From positions 1 through 64,000 of the forward strand of contig NZ_RAQQ01000012.1 of the NCBI RefSeq assembly GCF_003610785.1: 64,000 bases of DNA, in the 5' to 3' direction. The translations under genes were made by a program, and so were the position numbers. The notes below the pieces were generated by a model, which worked only from the letters and a program-made list of their open reading frames with translations, was not told the origin of the DNA and searched no databases. The stretch is from Micromonospora globbae (lineage in GTDB: Bacteria; Actinomycetota; Actinomycetes; Mycobacteriales; Micromonosporaceae). This document shows, one piece after another, positions 1 to 6,954 of the stretch; the first letter of the stretch is position 1, and each line of letters starts with the position of its first letter.

Positions 1-30
1 TCGACCCTCGCCGACCGGCACTCTGACCTG

Positions 31-120
31 GTCAGCGGGGAGGTATCTGGCCATCCACGGGGAGATCCCTGGCCACCAGCGGGGCGACATATGGCCGCCT
101 ACGGGGAGTATTCACTGGCC
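31..120. repeat. 22-bp tandem repeat, four units
   Basis: Four head-to-tail units (31-52, 53-74, 75-96, and a 24-bp unit at 97-120) share a core of CGGGG(A/C)G and end in TGGCC; the middle of each unit varies. Because 22 is not a multiple of 3, the array cannot encode a repeated peptide. It overlaps the 3' end of the RidA-like gene on the minus strand, whose stop codon lies inside the last unit. Seen directly; origin and function unknown. Confidence 0.8.
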
Positions 121-473
121 GCCGACAGACCTGCCACCTGGACGAGCGAGCTGGTCGGCGGCCGTTCCACGTTGACGAACTCGTCCCGTACCGCGCGTAC
201 GGTCGCCAGCGCGGAGGTGTCGACGACGTAGATGGTGAGCTTGAAGACGTCGCCCCACGTCGCGCCCGCGGCCGTGAGGGCCAAGCCGACGTTCTGCATC
301 GCCTGGCGTGTCTGGGCCTCCCAGTCGCCAGCGGGCGCAGGGGTGCCATCGGCGGCGATCGGCACCTGACCCGACGTCCAGACCAGCCGGTGGCCTGGAC
401 CGATGGTGGCGGCGTGGCTGTACCCGTTGGGCTGTGGGAGCGTCGGCGGCGTGGTGAATTCGACGTCGGCCAT
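99..473 (-). CDS. RidA/YjgF family protein, C-terminus replaced by repeat
   Basis: RidA-family enzymes hydrolyse reactive enamine/imine intermediates in the cytoplasm. The 124-residue product has the family start (FTTPPTLPQPNGYSHA), the WTSGQVP segment and RQAMQNVGLAL helix. It stops shortly after VQVAGL, where family members normally continue about 15 residues through the Glu-containing end of the fold. The last residues (SAASEYSP) are encoded by the tandem repeat, so the gene is probably truncated and may be inactive. The ATG at 473 is chosen because a TAGGGT hexamer ends 7 nt before it, suggesting a leaderless mRNA; a GTG at 482 is the alternative. Family assignment is confident; activity is doubtful. 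Confidence 0.7.
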   Translation of the reverse strand: MADVEFTTPPTLPQPNGYSHAATIGPGHRLVWTSGQVPIAADGTPAPAGDWEAQTRQAMQNVGLALTAAGATWGDVFKLTIYVVDTSALATVRAVRDEFVNVERPPTSSLVQVAGLSAASEYSP

Positions 474-480
474 GGCGATC

Positions 481-486
481 ACCCTA
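481..486 (-). promoter_or_regulatory. -10 element, leaderless RidA-like gene
   Basis: TAGGGT on the minus strand, 7 nt from the ATG at 473, matching the TANNNT actinobacterial -10. Confidence 0.45.
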
Positions 487-594
487 GGTCGGCGGCTGGC
501 ACCGATCCGGGCCGGCCACCGTGGCGGCCGACCGAAGGGCCACGGCGGCCGGCCGAACCGGACGCGGTCGGCCGGCGGGACGGGACGCGGCTGG

Positions 595-1626
595 TCAGGC
601 CGAACTCGACGTAGCCCAGAGGTTGATCCCCGACTCGGTGGCGTACCTGTCGATCTCGGTCAGCTCCTCGTCGGTGAACGTGGGCTTCTCCAGCGCCGCC
701 ACGTTCGCCTCCAACTGGGCGACGCTGCTCGCGCCGAGCACCGTCGAGGTCATCCGCGCGTCGCGCAGCGTCCAGGCGATCGCCATCTGGGCGAGGCTCT
801 GTCCGCGCCGGGCGGCGATGGCGTTCAGGGCCCGGATCTTGCCCAGGTTCTCGTCGGTCAGCCACTCCGGGAACAGCGAGCTCTGCGCGCGGGCTCGCGA
901 GTCGGCGGGCACCCCGTCGAGGTAGCGGTCGGTCAGCATGCCCTGGGCCAGGGGCGAGAAGCCGATGCAGCCCACGCCCTCCCGCTCCAGCACGTCGAGC
1001 AGGCCATCCTCGATCCAGCGGTTCAGCATCGAGTACGACGGCTGGTGGATCAGCAGGGGCGTGCCGAGGTCGCGGAGGATCTTCGCCGCCTCGGCGGTGC
1101 GGGCCGGCGAGTACGACGAGATGCCGACATAGAGCGCCTTGCCGGCGCGGACGGCCGCGTCCAGCGCACCCATGGTCTCTTCCAGCGGGGTGTCCGGGTC
1201 GAAGCGGTGGGAGTAGAAGATGTCGACGTACTCCAGGCCCATCCGGCGCAGCGACTGGTCCAGCGACGCCGTCAGGTACTTGCGGGAGCCCCACTCCCCG
1301 TACGGGCCGGGCCACATGTCGTACCCGGCCTTCGTGGAGATGACCAGCTCGTCGCGGTACGGGCGGAAGTCGCCGGCCAGGATCCGGCCGAAGTTCTCCT
1401 CGGCCGACCCGTACGGCGGGCCGTAGTTGTTGGCCAGGTCGAAGTGGGTGATGCCCAGGTCGAAGGCGCGGCGCAGGATGGCCCGCTGGGTCTCCAGGGG
1501 CCGGTTGCCGCCGAAGTTGTGCCAGAGCCCGAGCGAGACGGCGGGCAGCTTCAGGCCGCTGCGGCCGCACCGGCGGTACTCCATGCTGCCGTACCGTTCC
1601 GGCGCGGCGACGTACGTGCTGTCCAC
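595..1626 (-). CDS. Aldo/keto reductase (YghZ/MgrA-like)
   Basis: Predicted NADPH-dependent aldo/keto reductase of 343 residues, closest in pattern to the L-glyceraldehyde-3-phosphate reductase branch (YAAPERYGSMEYRRCGRSGLKLP-type N-terminus, then SLGLWHNFG). The (beta/alpha)8 barrel contains the catalytic Asp/Tyr segment FDLANNYGPPYGSAEENFG, the Lys segment STKAGY and IHQPSYSMLNRW; the NADP-binding end has GASSVAQLEANV. A GTG at 1626 is chosen over an upstream ATG because a GAAGGAGAG ribosome site lies about 4 nt before it and the family sequence begins there. It lies 69 bp downstream of a second reductase on the same strand, so the two are probably co-transcribed. Substrate not determinable. 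Confidence 0.88.
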   Translation of the reverse strand: MDSTYVAAPERYGSMEYRRCGRSGLKLPAVSLGLWHNFGGNRPLETQRAILRRAFDLGITHFDLANNYGPPYGSAEENFGRILAGDFRPYRDELVISTKAGYDMWPGPYGEWGSRKYLTASLDQSLRRMGLEYVDIFYSHRFDPDTPLEETMGALDAAVRAGKALYVGISSYSPARTAEAAKILRDLGTPLLIHQPSYSMLNRWIEDGLLDVLEREGVGCIGFSPLAQGMLTDRYLDGVPADSRARAQSSLFPEWLTDENLGKIRALNAIAARRGQSLAQMAIAWTLRDARMTSTVLGASSVAQLEANVAALEKPTFTDEELTEIDRYATESGINLWATSSSA

Positions 1627-1695
1627 TGCTCTCCTTCGTCTGGGTCGGGGGCGGTGGCGGCGCGGCGCCACCGCCCCCGTTCGGCGGGTCGGGGC

Positions 1696-2550
1696 TCAGC
1701 CGAGGCTGGCGAGTTCGTCGGCGGTGAGGGTGAGCTCGGGCGCCTGGGCCGAGTCGCGGATGGTCTCCGGGCGGCTGGCGCCGGGGATCGGGATGACCAC
1801 CGGGGACTTGGCCAGCTGCCAGGCGAGGCAGACCCGCTGCGGGCTGACCCCGTGGCGCTCGGCGATCGCCGCGAAGGCGGCGGCGTGCCCGCCCAACTGG
1901 TCGGCGCGGCCGATGCCGCCCAGCGGGGACCACGGCAGGAACGCGATGCCGAGCTGGTCGCACAGCTCCAGTTCCGGCTCGGAGGAGCGGAAGGCCGGCG
2001 AGAACTGGTTCTGCACTGACACCAGCCGGCCGCCGAGGATCTCCTGGGCCTCGCGGATCTGGTCCGGGTCGGCGTTCGAGATGCCGGCCATGCGGATCTT
2101 GCCCTCGTCGAGCAGGTCGCGGATGGCGCCGATGGATTCGGCGTACGGCACCTTCGGGTCCGGGCGGTGGTGCTGGTAGAGGCCGATGGCGTCCACGCCG
2201 AGCCGCTTGAGCGACGCCTCACACGCCCGCTTCAGGTACTCGGGGGAGCCGTTGATCGTCCAACTGCCGTCGCCCGGCCGCAGGTGCCCGCCCTTCGTGG
2301 CGACCAGCACGTGCGACGTGTCGCCGCCGTAGGTGGCCAGCGCCCTGGCGATGAGCGACTCGTTGTGGCCCACCTCGTCGGCGTGCAGGTGGTACGCGTC
2401 GGCGGTGTCGATCAGGTTGATCCCGGCGTCCAGCGCGGCGTGGATCGTACGGATCGAGCGCTCCTCGTCCGGCCGGCCCTCGATGGACATCGGCATGCCA
2501 CCGAGACCGATCGCGCTCACCTGAACGTCGCCGATGCGGCGGCTTTGCAT
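1696..2550 (-). CDS. Aldo/keto reductase
   Basis: A second aldo/keto reductase, 284 residues, of the short single-domain type. It begins with RRIGDVQVSAIGLGGMPMS and shows the catalytic region LIDTADAYH, the Lys in VATKGGH, the QHHRPDP strand and the cofactor motif PIPGASRPETI near the end. It starts at an ATG preceded by a clear GAGGAGG site and is divergent from a LysR-family gene, with 118 bp between start codons. That arrangement suggests the LysR protein controls this gene and the reductase behind it. Sequence identity between the two reductases is low, so they are not a recent duplication. Substrate unknown. Confidence 0.88.
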   Translation of the reverse strand: MQSRRIGDVQVSAIGLGGMPMSIEGRPDEERSIRTIHAALDAGINLIDTADAYHLHADEVGHNESLIARALATYGGDTSHVLVATKGGHLRPGDGSWTINGSPEYLKRACEASLKRLGVDAIGLYQHHRPDPKVPYAESIGAIRDLLDEGKIRMAGISNADPDQIREAQEILGGRLVSVQNQFSPAFRSSEPELELCDQLGIAFLPWSPLGGIGRADQLGGHAAAFAAIAERHGVSPQRVCLAWQLAKSPVVIPIPGASRPETIRDSAQAPELTLTADELASLG

Positions 2551-2654
2551 GGCACGAACCTCCTCGTCACGGGGCCGCCCTCGCGGCGCCCGCTCCAGCC
2601 TTCAACGGGACGGCCCCCGCCGTCCAACAGCAGAAACCGCTCAGATTCAGCACC

Positions 2655-2660
2655 TAGACT
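2655..2660 (+). promoter_or_regulatory. -10 element, leaderless lysR-type gene
   Basis: TAGACT ends 8 nt before the GTG at 2669. No convincing -35 is seen, as is common in this group. Confidence 0.5.
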
Positions 2661-2668
2661 GCTCAGTC

Positions 2669-3550
2669 GTGGAACTGCGGCACCTTGAGTACTTCGTGGC
2701 CGTCGCCGAGGAGCGGCACTTCACCCGAGCGGCGGAGCGGATGCGCGTGGCGCAGTCCGGATTATCCGCTTCCATCCGTGCCCTGGAGCGGGATCTCGAC
2801 GCCGAGCTCTTCGTGCGCAGCACCCGCCGGGTCGAGCTGACCGACGCGGGGCGGGCCCTGCTCGCCGAGGCGCACCGGACGCTCGCCAGCGCCGCGGCGG
2901 CCCGCGACGCCGTGGCCGCCGTGCGAGGGCTGTTGCGGGGTAGCCTCACCGTCGGCACCGAGCAGTGCCTCGGCGTCATCGACCTGCCCCCGCTGCTGGC
3001 CGCGTTCCGCCGGGCGCATCCCGGCGTGGAGATCCGGCTGCGCCACGCCGGCTCGGGACACGTTGTCGAGCAGATCCGGCTGGGCCGGCTCAACGTGGGG
3101 TTCGTGGCGCTCCCCGGCCCCGCCCCGGACGGCGTACGGCTCGTGCCGCTGGCCGCCGAGCGGATGGTGCTGCTCTGCCACCCCGGGCACCCGCTCGCCG
3201 AGCGGGACACCGTCGACGTGGCCGCGCTCGCCGGCGAGGACTTCGTCGACTTCAGCGCCGACTGGGGCGCCCGGCGCGTCAACGACCAGACGTTCGCGCA
3301 GGTCGAGCGCCGGATCTCGGTCGAGGTCAACGACGTGCACACCCTGCTGGACTTCGTCCACCAGGATCTCGGCGTGGCCCTCGTGCCGGCCCCGGTGACC
3401 CGCAAGGCGCACGCCAAGGGGCTGCACGTGGCGACGCTCGCGGCGGAGGACGCGCCGGCGTGGCAGGTCTCGATCGCCGTGCCGACGGCCGCGCCGCCCG
3501 GCCCGGCCACCGTCGAGCTGCTGCGGATGGCCGGGGCCGGGCAGGTCTGA
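2669..3550 (+). CDS. LysR family transcriptional regulator
   Basis: A 293-residue LysR-type regulator. Residues 1-60 form the winged helix-turn-helix (ELRHLEYFVAVAEERHFTRA, then LSASIRALERDL), followed by the two-lobed LysR substrate domain from about residue 90 (GSLTVGTEQ, LRHAGSGHVVEQI, LDFVHQDLGVALVPAP). The GTG at 2669 is chosen because the HTH begins immediately and a TAGACT -10 lies 8 nt upstream; a longer open frame upstream has no homologous sequence. It is divergent from the aldo/keto reductase pair and likely regulates it and itself, as is typical for the family. Its inducer cannot be read from the sequence. Confidence 0.9.
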   Translation: MELRHLEYFVAVAEERHFTRAAERMRVAQSGLSASIRALERDLDAELFVRSTRRVELTDAGRALLAEAHRTLASAAAARDAVAAVRGLLRGSLTVGTEQCLGVIDLPPLLAAFRRAHPGVEIRLRHAGSGHVVEQIRLGRLNVGFVALPGPAPDGVRLVPLAAERMVLLCHPGHPLAERDTVDVAALAGEDFVDFSADWGARRVNDQTFAQVERRISVEVNDVHTLLDFVHQDLGVALVPAPVTRKAHAKGLHVATLAAEDAPAWQVSIAVPTAAPPGPATVELLRMAGAGQV

Positions 3551-3588
3551 CCGGCGCGGTGGACATCGGCCCGCCGGCCGACCCGCGG

Positions 3589-4362
3589 TCAGCCCGCCTC
3601 GACGGCGAGCCGGGCCCGGCGCAGGTACTCCACGGCGCCGACGAGGTCCTCGGCGGGCCACGGCATCCGCTGGCTGATCTCCTCGCGGTGGTCGTCCCAG
3701 AAACGGCGCGCCGACGCCTGTTCCCGTGGTCCGTCGGTGCCGAGCAGCGCGCCCAGGGCGCTCCACCGGCCGGCCAGCTCGCGTACGGCCGGGTCGGTCA
3801 CCGGCGTCCCGGCGCGGTGGTGCCGGATGGCCTCCGCGATCAGGGTGCCCGCCTCGGCGCGGGCGGCGTCCACGGCCTCGGTGCCCAGGGCGTCGCGGCG
3901 CTCGGCGAGCCGGTCACGCTGGTCCTCGGTGAAGTACCGCTCGTACATCGACATCGTCTCCAGGGTCGTGAGGAACCGTTCGGGCTGCGGCACGTCCTCG
4001 GCGTCCAGCTGTGCCACCAGCTCGCCGAGCTGGGATTCCAGCCGGGCGAGCCGCGCGACCTGGGCCCGTACCTCGCCCAGCTGCGCGGTGAGGAGCCGCC
4101 GCAGGGCCGCCGGTTCCCCGTCGGTGCGGTCGAGCACCCCGGCGATCTCCGGCAGTGACAGGCCGAGCTGGCGCAGCGCGCGGACGCGGTACAGCCGCCG
4201 TACGTCGGCCGCCGTGTACCGGCGGTGCCCCCGCGCGGACCGCTCGCCCGGCGAGACCAGGCCGAGCGCGTCGTAGTGGTGCAGTGTGCGGACCGTGAGG
4301 CCCGTCGCGCGGGCCAGCTCGCCCACGCTCCACCGCTGCCCGACCTCGTGCCGACCACCCAT
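3589..4362 (-). CDS. MerR family regulator, TipA-like
   Basis: A 257-residue MerR-family regulator. The winged HTH is at about residues 11-75 (WSVGELARATGLTVRTLHHYD, RRYTAADVRRLYRV), followed by a coiled-coil dimerisation helix to about 125. A C-terminal domain of the TipAS/antibiotic-binding type follows (MYERYFTEDQRDRL, HHRAGTPVTDPAVRELAGRW). TipA proteins bind drugs or other ligands and activate promoters whose -35 and -10 are spaced 19 bp apart. Exactly such a promoter with a dyad in the spacer precedes this gene, so it probably activates its own transcription. It converges on the LysR gene. The ligand is unknown. Confidence 0.88.
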   Translation of the reverse strand: MGGRHEVGQRWSVGELARATGLTVRTLHHYDALGLVSPGERSARGHRRYTAADVRRLYRVRALRQLGLSLPEIAGVLDRTDGEPAALRRLLTAQLGEVRAQVARLARLESQLGELVAQLDAEDVPQPERFLTTLETMSMYERYFTEDQRDRLAERRDALGTEAVDAARAEAGTLIAEAIRHHRAGTPVTDPAVRELAGRWSALGALLGTDGPREQASARRFWDDHREEISQRMPWPAEDLVGAVEYLRRARLAVEAG

Positions 4363-4368
4363 GCGGCC

Positions 4369-4399
4369 ACGCTATGACCTGCCGTTACGTCAGGAGCAA
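4369..4399 (-). promoter_or_regulatory. MerR-type promoter with 17-bp operator
   Basis: On the minus strand TTGCTC (-35, 4394-4399) and TAGCGT (-10, 4369-4374) are separated by 19 bp, the unusually long spacer typical of MerR-activated promoters. The spacer region holds the dyad CCTGACGTAACGGCAGG (4378-4394), with CCTG-N-CGT-N-ACG-N-CAGG symmetry resembling known TipA-family operators. Only 6 nt separate the -10 from the ATG at 4362, so the transcript would be leaderless. Confidence 0.65.
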
Positions 4400-4486
4400 G
4401 CCCGCGGCCGGCACCGGCCCGGCCGTCCGTCGAGCCGGCCGGGTCCGGGGACTAGCCTGTCGGGTGACGGCACGCGGAGGGGACCG

Positions 4487-4885
4487 ATGAGCAGGGCGGT
4501 CGAGGAATCCAACCGGGCGATGCTGCGCGCCCGGGACGCCATGGACCGGGCGTACGCCGACCCGCTGGACATCCCCGCGCTGGCCCGCATCGCCCACGTG
4601 TCCGAGGCGCACTTCATCCGCACGTTCCGCGCCACGTTCGGCGAGACCCCGCACCGCTACCTCCAGCGGCGGCGGGTCGAGCGGGCCATGTACCTGCTCG
4701 TGCAGACCGAGCAGGACATCACCGACATCTGCTTCGCCGTCGGGTTCAGCAGCCTCGGCACGTTCAGCCGCACGTTCCGGCAGATCGTCGGGGAGTCCCC
4801 GACGGAGTACCGCAGGCGCAAGGTGCCGGCGAACGTGCCGACCTGCTTCACGAAGGCCTGGACCAGACCCAGCAGTTTTGGATAA
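4487..4885 (+). CDS. AraC-type DNA-binding protein (short)
   Basis: A 132-residue protein consisting almost only of an AraC/XylS DNA-binding domain: two HTH motifs (DIPALARIAHVSEAHFIRTF at about 26-45 and DITDICFAVGFSSLGTFSRTF at about 77-97) with the linker helix HRYLQRRRVERAMYLL. It lacks the usual N-terminal sensor domain. The ATG at 4487 has a GGAGGGG site a few bases upstream. The next gene, a VOC-family protein, starts 36 bp after the stop but has its own -10 hexamer. AraC-only proteins next to VOC genes are frequent in actinobacteria, suggesting a functional pair; the signal is unknown. Confidence 0.88.
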   Translation: MSRAVEESNRAMLRARDAMDRAYADPLDIPALARIAHVSEAHFIRTFRATFGETPHRYLQRRRVERAMYLLVQTEQDITDICFAVGFSSLGTFSRTFRQIVGESPTEYRRRKVPANVPTCFTKAWTRPSSFG

Positions 4886-4907
4886 GCAGCAGGTCGGGGC
4901 GGCCCTC

Positions 4908-4913
4908 TAGCGT
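4908..4913 (+). promoter_or_regulatory. -10 element, leaderless VOC gene
   Basis: TAGCGT, 7 nt before the ATG at 4921, between the AraC-type gene and the VOC gene. Confidence 0.5.
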
Positions 4914-4920
4914 CTTGGGC

Positions 4921-5340
4921 ATGACGATGAACGCACTGACCCGCTCCCAGATCTACGTCCTCGACCAGGACGAGGCGCTCGACTTCTACGTCGGCAAGCT
5001 CGGCTTCGAGGTGAACACCGACGTCGACCTCGGCTTCATGCGGTGGCTCACGGTGAACGTCCCGGGCGACCGGGACCGCGAGATCCTGCTGGAGAAGCCC
5101 GGCCCGCCGGCGCTCGACCCGGCCACCGCCGAGCAGGTCCGCGAGCTGCTGACCAAGGGCGCCATGGGGGGCTGGCTCTCCATCACGACCGACGACGCGC
5201 ACAAGACGTACGAGACGCTGGTCGCCAAGGGCGTCGAGATCACCGACGAGCCGACCGAGCGGCCGTACGGGATCGACTTCGGCATCCGCGACCCGTTCGG
5301 AAACAAGATCCGCATCGGCCAGATGCGGCAGCAGGGCTGA
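4921..5340 (+). CDS. VOC family (glyoxalase-like) protein
   Basis: A 139-residue vicinal-oxygen-chelate protein. It has the two beta-alpha-beta-beta-beta repeats of the fold: QIYVLDQDEALDFYVGKLGF in the first and WLSITTDDAHKTYETLVAKG in the second, ending with the PFGNKIRI strand. Members bind a metal and act as dioxygenases, isomerases, or drug-binding resistance proteins; the sequence does not settle which. The ATG at 4921 is preferred over a TTG at 4915 because a TAGCGT -10 lies 7 nt upstream, giving a leaderless mRNA. The AraC-type regulator directly upstream is the likely controller. The DUF998 gene follows after 13 bp, so the two may be co-transcribed. Confidence 0.9.
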   Translation: MTMNALTRSQIYVLDQDEALDFYVGKLGFEVNTDVDLGFMRWLTVNVPGDRDREILLEKPGPPALDPATAEQVRELLTKGAMGGWLSITTDDAHKTYETLVAKGVEITDEPTERPYGIDFGIRDPFGNKIRIGQMRQQG

Positions 5341-5353
5341 GGAGGGCGGACCG

Positions 5354-6022
5354 GTGACCAAGGCGATGACGTTCCCCCTCGCGCGCCCGGCCGAGGCCGT
5401 CGGCCGGGACCGGCTCCTGCTGGTCGGGGGCATGCTGGCGGGCCCGATCTTCGTCGGGTCCGCGCTCGTCCAGGGTTTCACCCGGGACGGCTTCGACTTC
5501 CGTCGCCACCCGGTGAGCGTGCTGAGCACGGGTGAGCTGGGCTGGATCCAGATCCTCACGTTCCTGGTCACCGGTCTGCTCGCCATCGGCGCCGCGCGGG
5601 CGCTCACGCGGGTCGCGCCCGACGGCACCGTCTGGCTGCCGCGGCTGTTCACCCTCTACGGGATCGGGCTGGTGGGCGCCGGCGTCTTCAGCGCCGACCC
5701 GGGCGACGGGTTCCCCGCCGGCACCCCCCGCGGTCCGGGGCAGATCAGCTGGCACGGTGGACTGCACTTCCTCGCGGCGGCGGTCGCCTTCGTCTCGCTG
5801 ATCGTGGCCGCCGTGCTGCTGGCCCGCCGATCGGCGCGGTCGGGCGACCGTGTCCGCGCCGGGCTGAGCCTGGCCGTCGGCGCCTACTTCGCGGTGGCCT
5901 GGATCGCCATGATCGTGGCGCCGGGGCCGGTGACCATGGTCGGCTTCGGGGTCGCCGTGACGGCCGGCTGGGTCTGGGTGACGGCGGTCCTCGCCCAGGT
6001 CGTGCGGACCGGCCGGAGCTGA
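5354..6022 (+). CDS. DUF998 family membrane protein
   Basis: A 222-residue integral membrane protein with six predicted transmembrane segments, beginning with LLLVGGMLAGPIFVGSALVQ. It carries the DUF998 hallmarks: FDFRRHPVSVLSTGELGWIQ after the first helix, and GVFSADPGDGFPAGTP in the loop before the fourth. The family has no established function. The GTG at 5354 follows a GAGGAGGGCGG stretch. It lies 13 bp after the VOC gene and is probably in the same transcript. Confidence 0.85.
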   Translation: MTKAMTFPLARPAEAVGRDRLLLVGGMLAGPIFVGSALVQGFTRDGFDFRRHPVSVLSTGELGWIQILTFLVTGLLAIGAARALTRVAPDGTVWLPRLFTLYGIGLVGAGVFSADPGDGFPAGTPRGPGQISWHGGLHFLAAAVAFVSLIVAAVLLARRSARSGDRVRAGLSLAVGAYFAVAWIAMIVAPGPVTMVGFGVAVTAGWVWVTAVLAQVVRTGRS

Positions 6023-6108
6023 CACCGGCATCGTCGGAGCCCGGCGGCCACCCCGTGCGGTGGCCGCCGGGCCCGCGCCGTTAGGGTCACCGGCACCGGG
6101 CGAGGAGG

Positions 6109-6879
6109 GTGACGGTGGCGGACGCGGAACTCGTCGTCGAGGTGGCCGGGCCGGTGGCGACGGTGGTCATCCGTAACCCGGCACGGCGCAACGCCATGAC
6201 CCCGGCCATGTGGCGGCAGCTCCCGCCGCTGCTCGACGAACTCGAGACCGACCCGGCGGTCCGCGCGTTGGTGCTCACCGGCGCGGGCGACACGTTCTGC
6301 GCCGGCGCCGACCTCACCGACCTCGACGTACTGCTGGCCGCCGGCGACGGGAGCATCGCGGTCGTCGCCGAGGAGCGGTTGGCGGCCTTCGCCAAGCCGA
6401 CCGTCGCGGCCGTACGCGGCGCGTGCGTCGGCGGCGGATGCCAGCTCGCGGCCGCCTGCGACCTGCGGATCGCCACCGCCGACGCGCGGTTCGGCGTGCC
6501 GCCCGCCCGGCTCGGCATCGTCTACCCCGCACCGACCACGCGGCGGCTGGCCCGGCTCGTGGGGCCGTCCGCCGCGAAGCACCTGCTGTTCACGGCCGAG
6601 CTGATCGACGCCGAGCGGGCCCTGCGGATCGGCCTGGTCGACGAGGTGGTCGCCGGCGAGCGGCTCACCGACCGCGTAGAGGAGATCACCTCGATGATCG
6701 CCGCGCGCTCACCGATCAGCGTCACGGCCGCCAAGGAGATCGTCGACGGCCGCGCCGACCCGGACCGGATCGCCCACTGGCACCGGACGGCGCGGGAGAG
6801 CGGCGAGGCGCGGGAGGGCGTCGCGGCCGTCCGGGAACGGCGTACGCCCCGCTTCGCCTGGACGCCGCCGGCCGACTGA
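6109..6879 (+). CDS. Enoyl-CoA hydratase/isomerase family protein
   Basis: A 256-residue crotonase-fold protein. The oxyanion-hole segments are visible (RRNAMTPAMW; GAGDTFCAGADLTD; VRGACVGGGCQLAAACDLRIA), followed by the PPARLGIVYP helix and the C-terminal trimerisation region. The family acts on acyl-CoA thioesters in fatty-acid or polyketide metabolism. In the catalytic region the sequence is RFGVPPARLGIV, so at least one of the two usual catalytic acidic residues (normally in an FGxPE-type motif) appears replaced by Pro; hydratase activity is therefore uncertain and an isomerase or other crotonase reaction is possible. GTG at 6109 follows GGCGAGGAG; a TAGGGT hexamer at 6082-6087 could be its -10. 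A GTG at 6115 is an alternative start. Confidence 0.85.
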   Translation: MTVADAELVVEVAGPVATVVIRNPARRNAMTPAMWRQLPPLLDELETDPAVRALVLTGAGDTFCAGADLTDLDVLLAAGDGSIAVVAEERLAAFAKPTVAAVRGACVGGGCQLAAACDLRIATADARFGVPPARLGIVYPAPTTRRLARLVGPSAAKHLLFTAELIDAERALRIGLVDEVVAGERLTDRVEEITSMIAARSPISVTAAKEIVDGRADPDRIAHWHRTARESGEAREGVAAVRERRTPRFAWTPPAD

Positions 6880-6954
6880 GCGAGCCGGGGCCGGCGTCCG
6901 CCGGACGTACCGGTCACCGTCGCGTGACGTGCCGGCGCTCCCCGGCCCGCCCGG

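Noticed and set aside
31..120. Could the 22-bp array be a CRISPR?
   Set aside because: Units are contiguous without spacers, and no cas genes are present.
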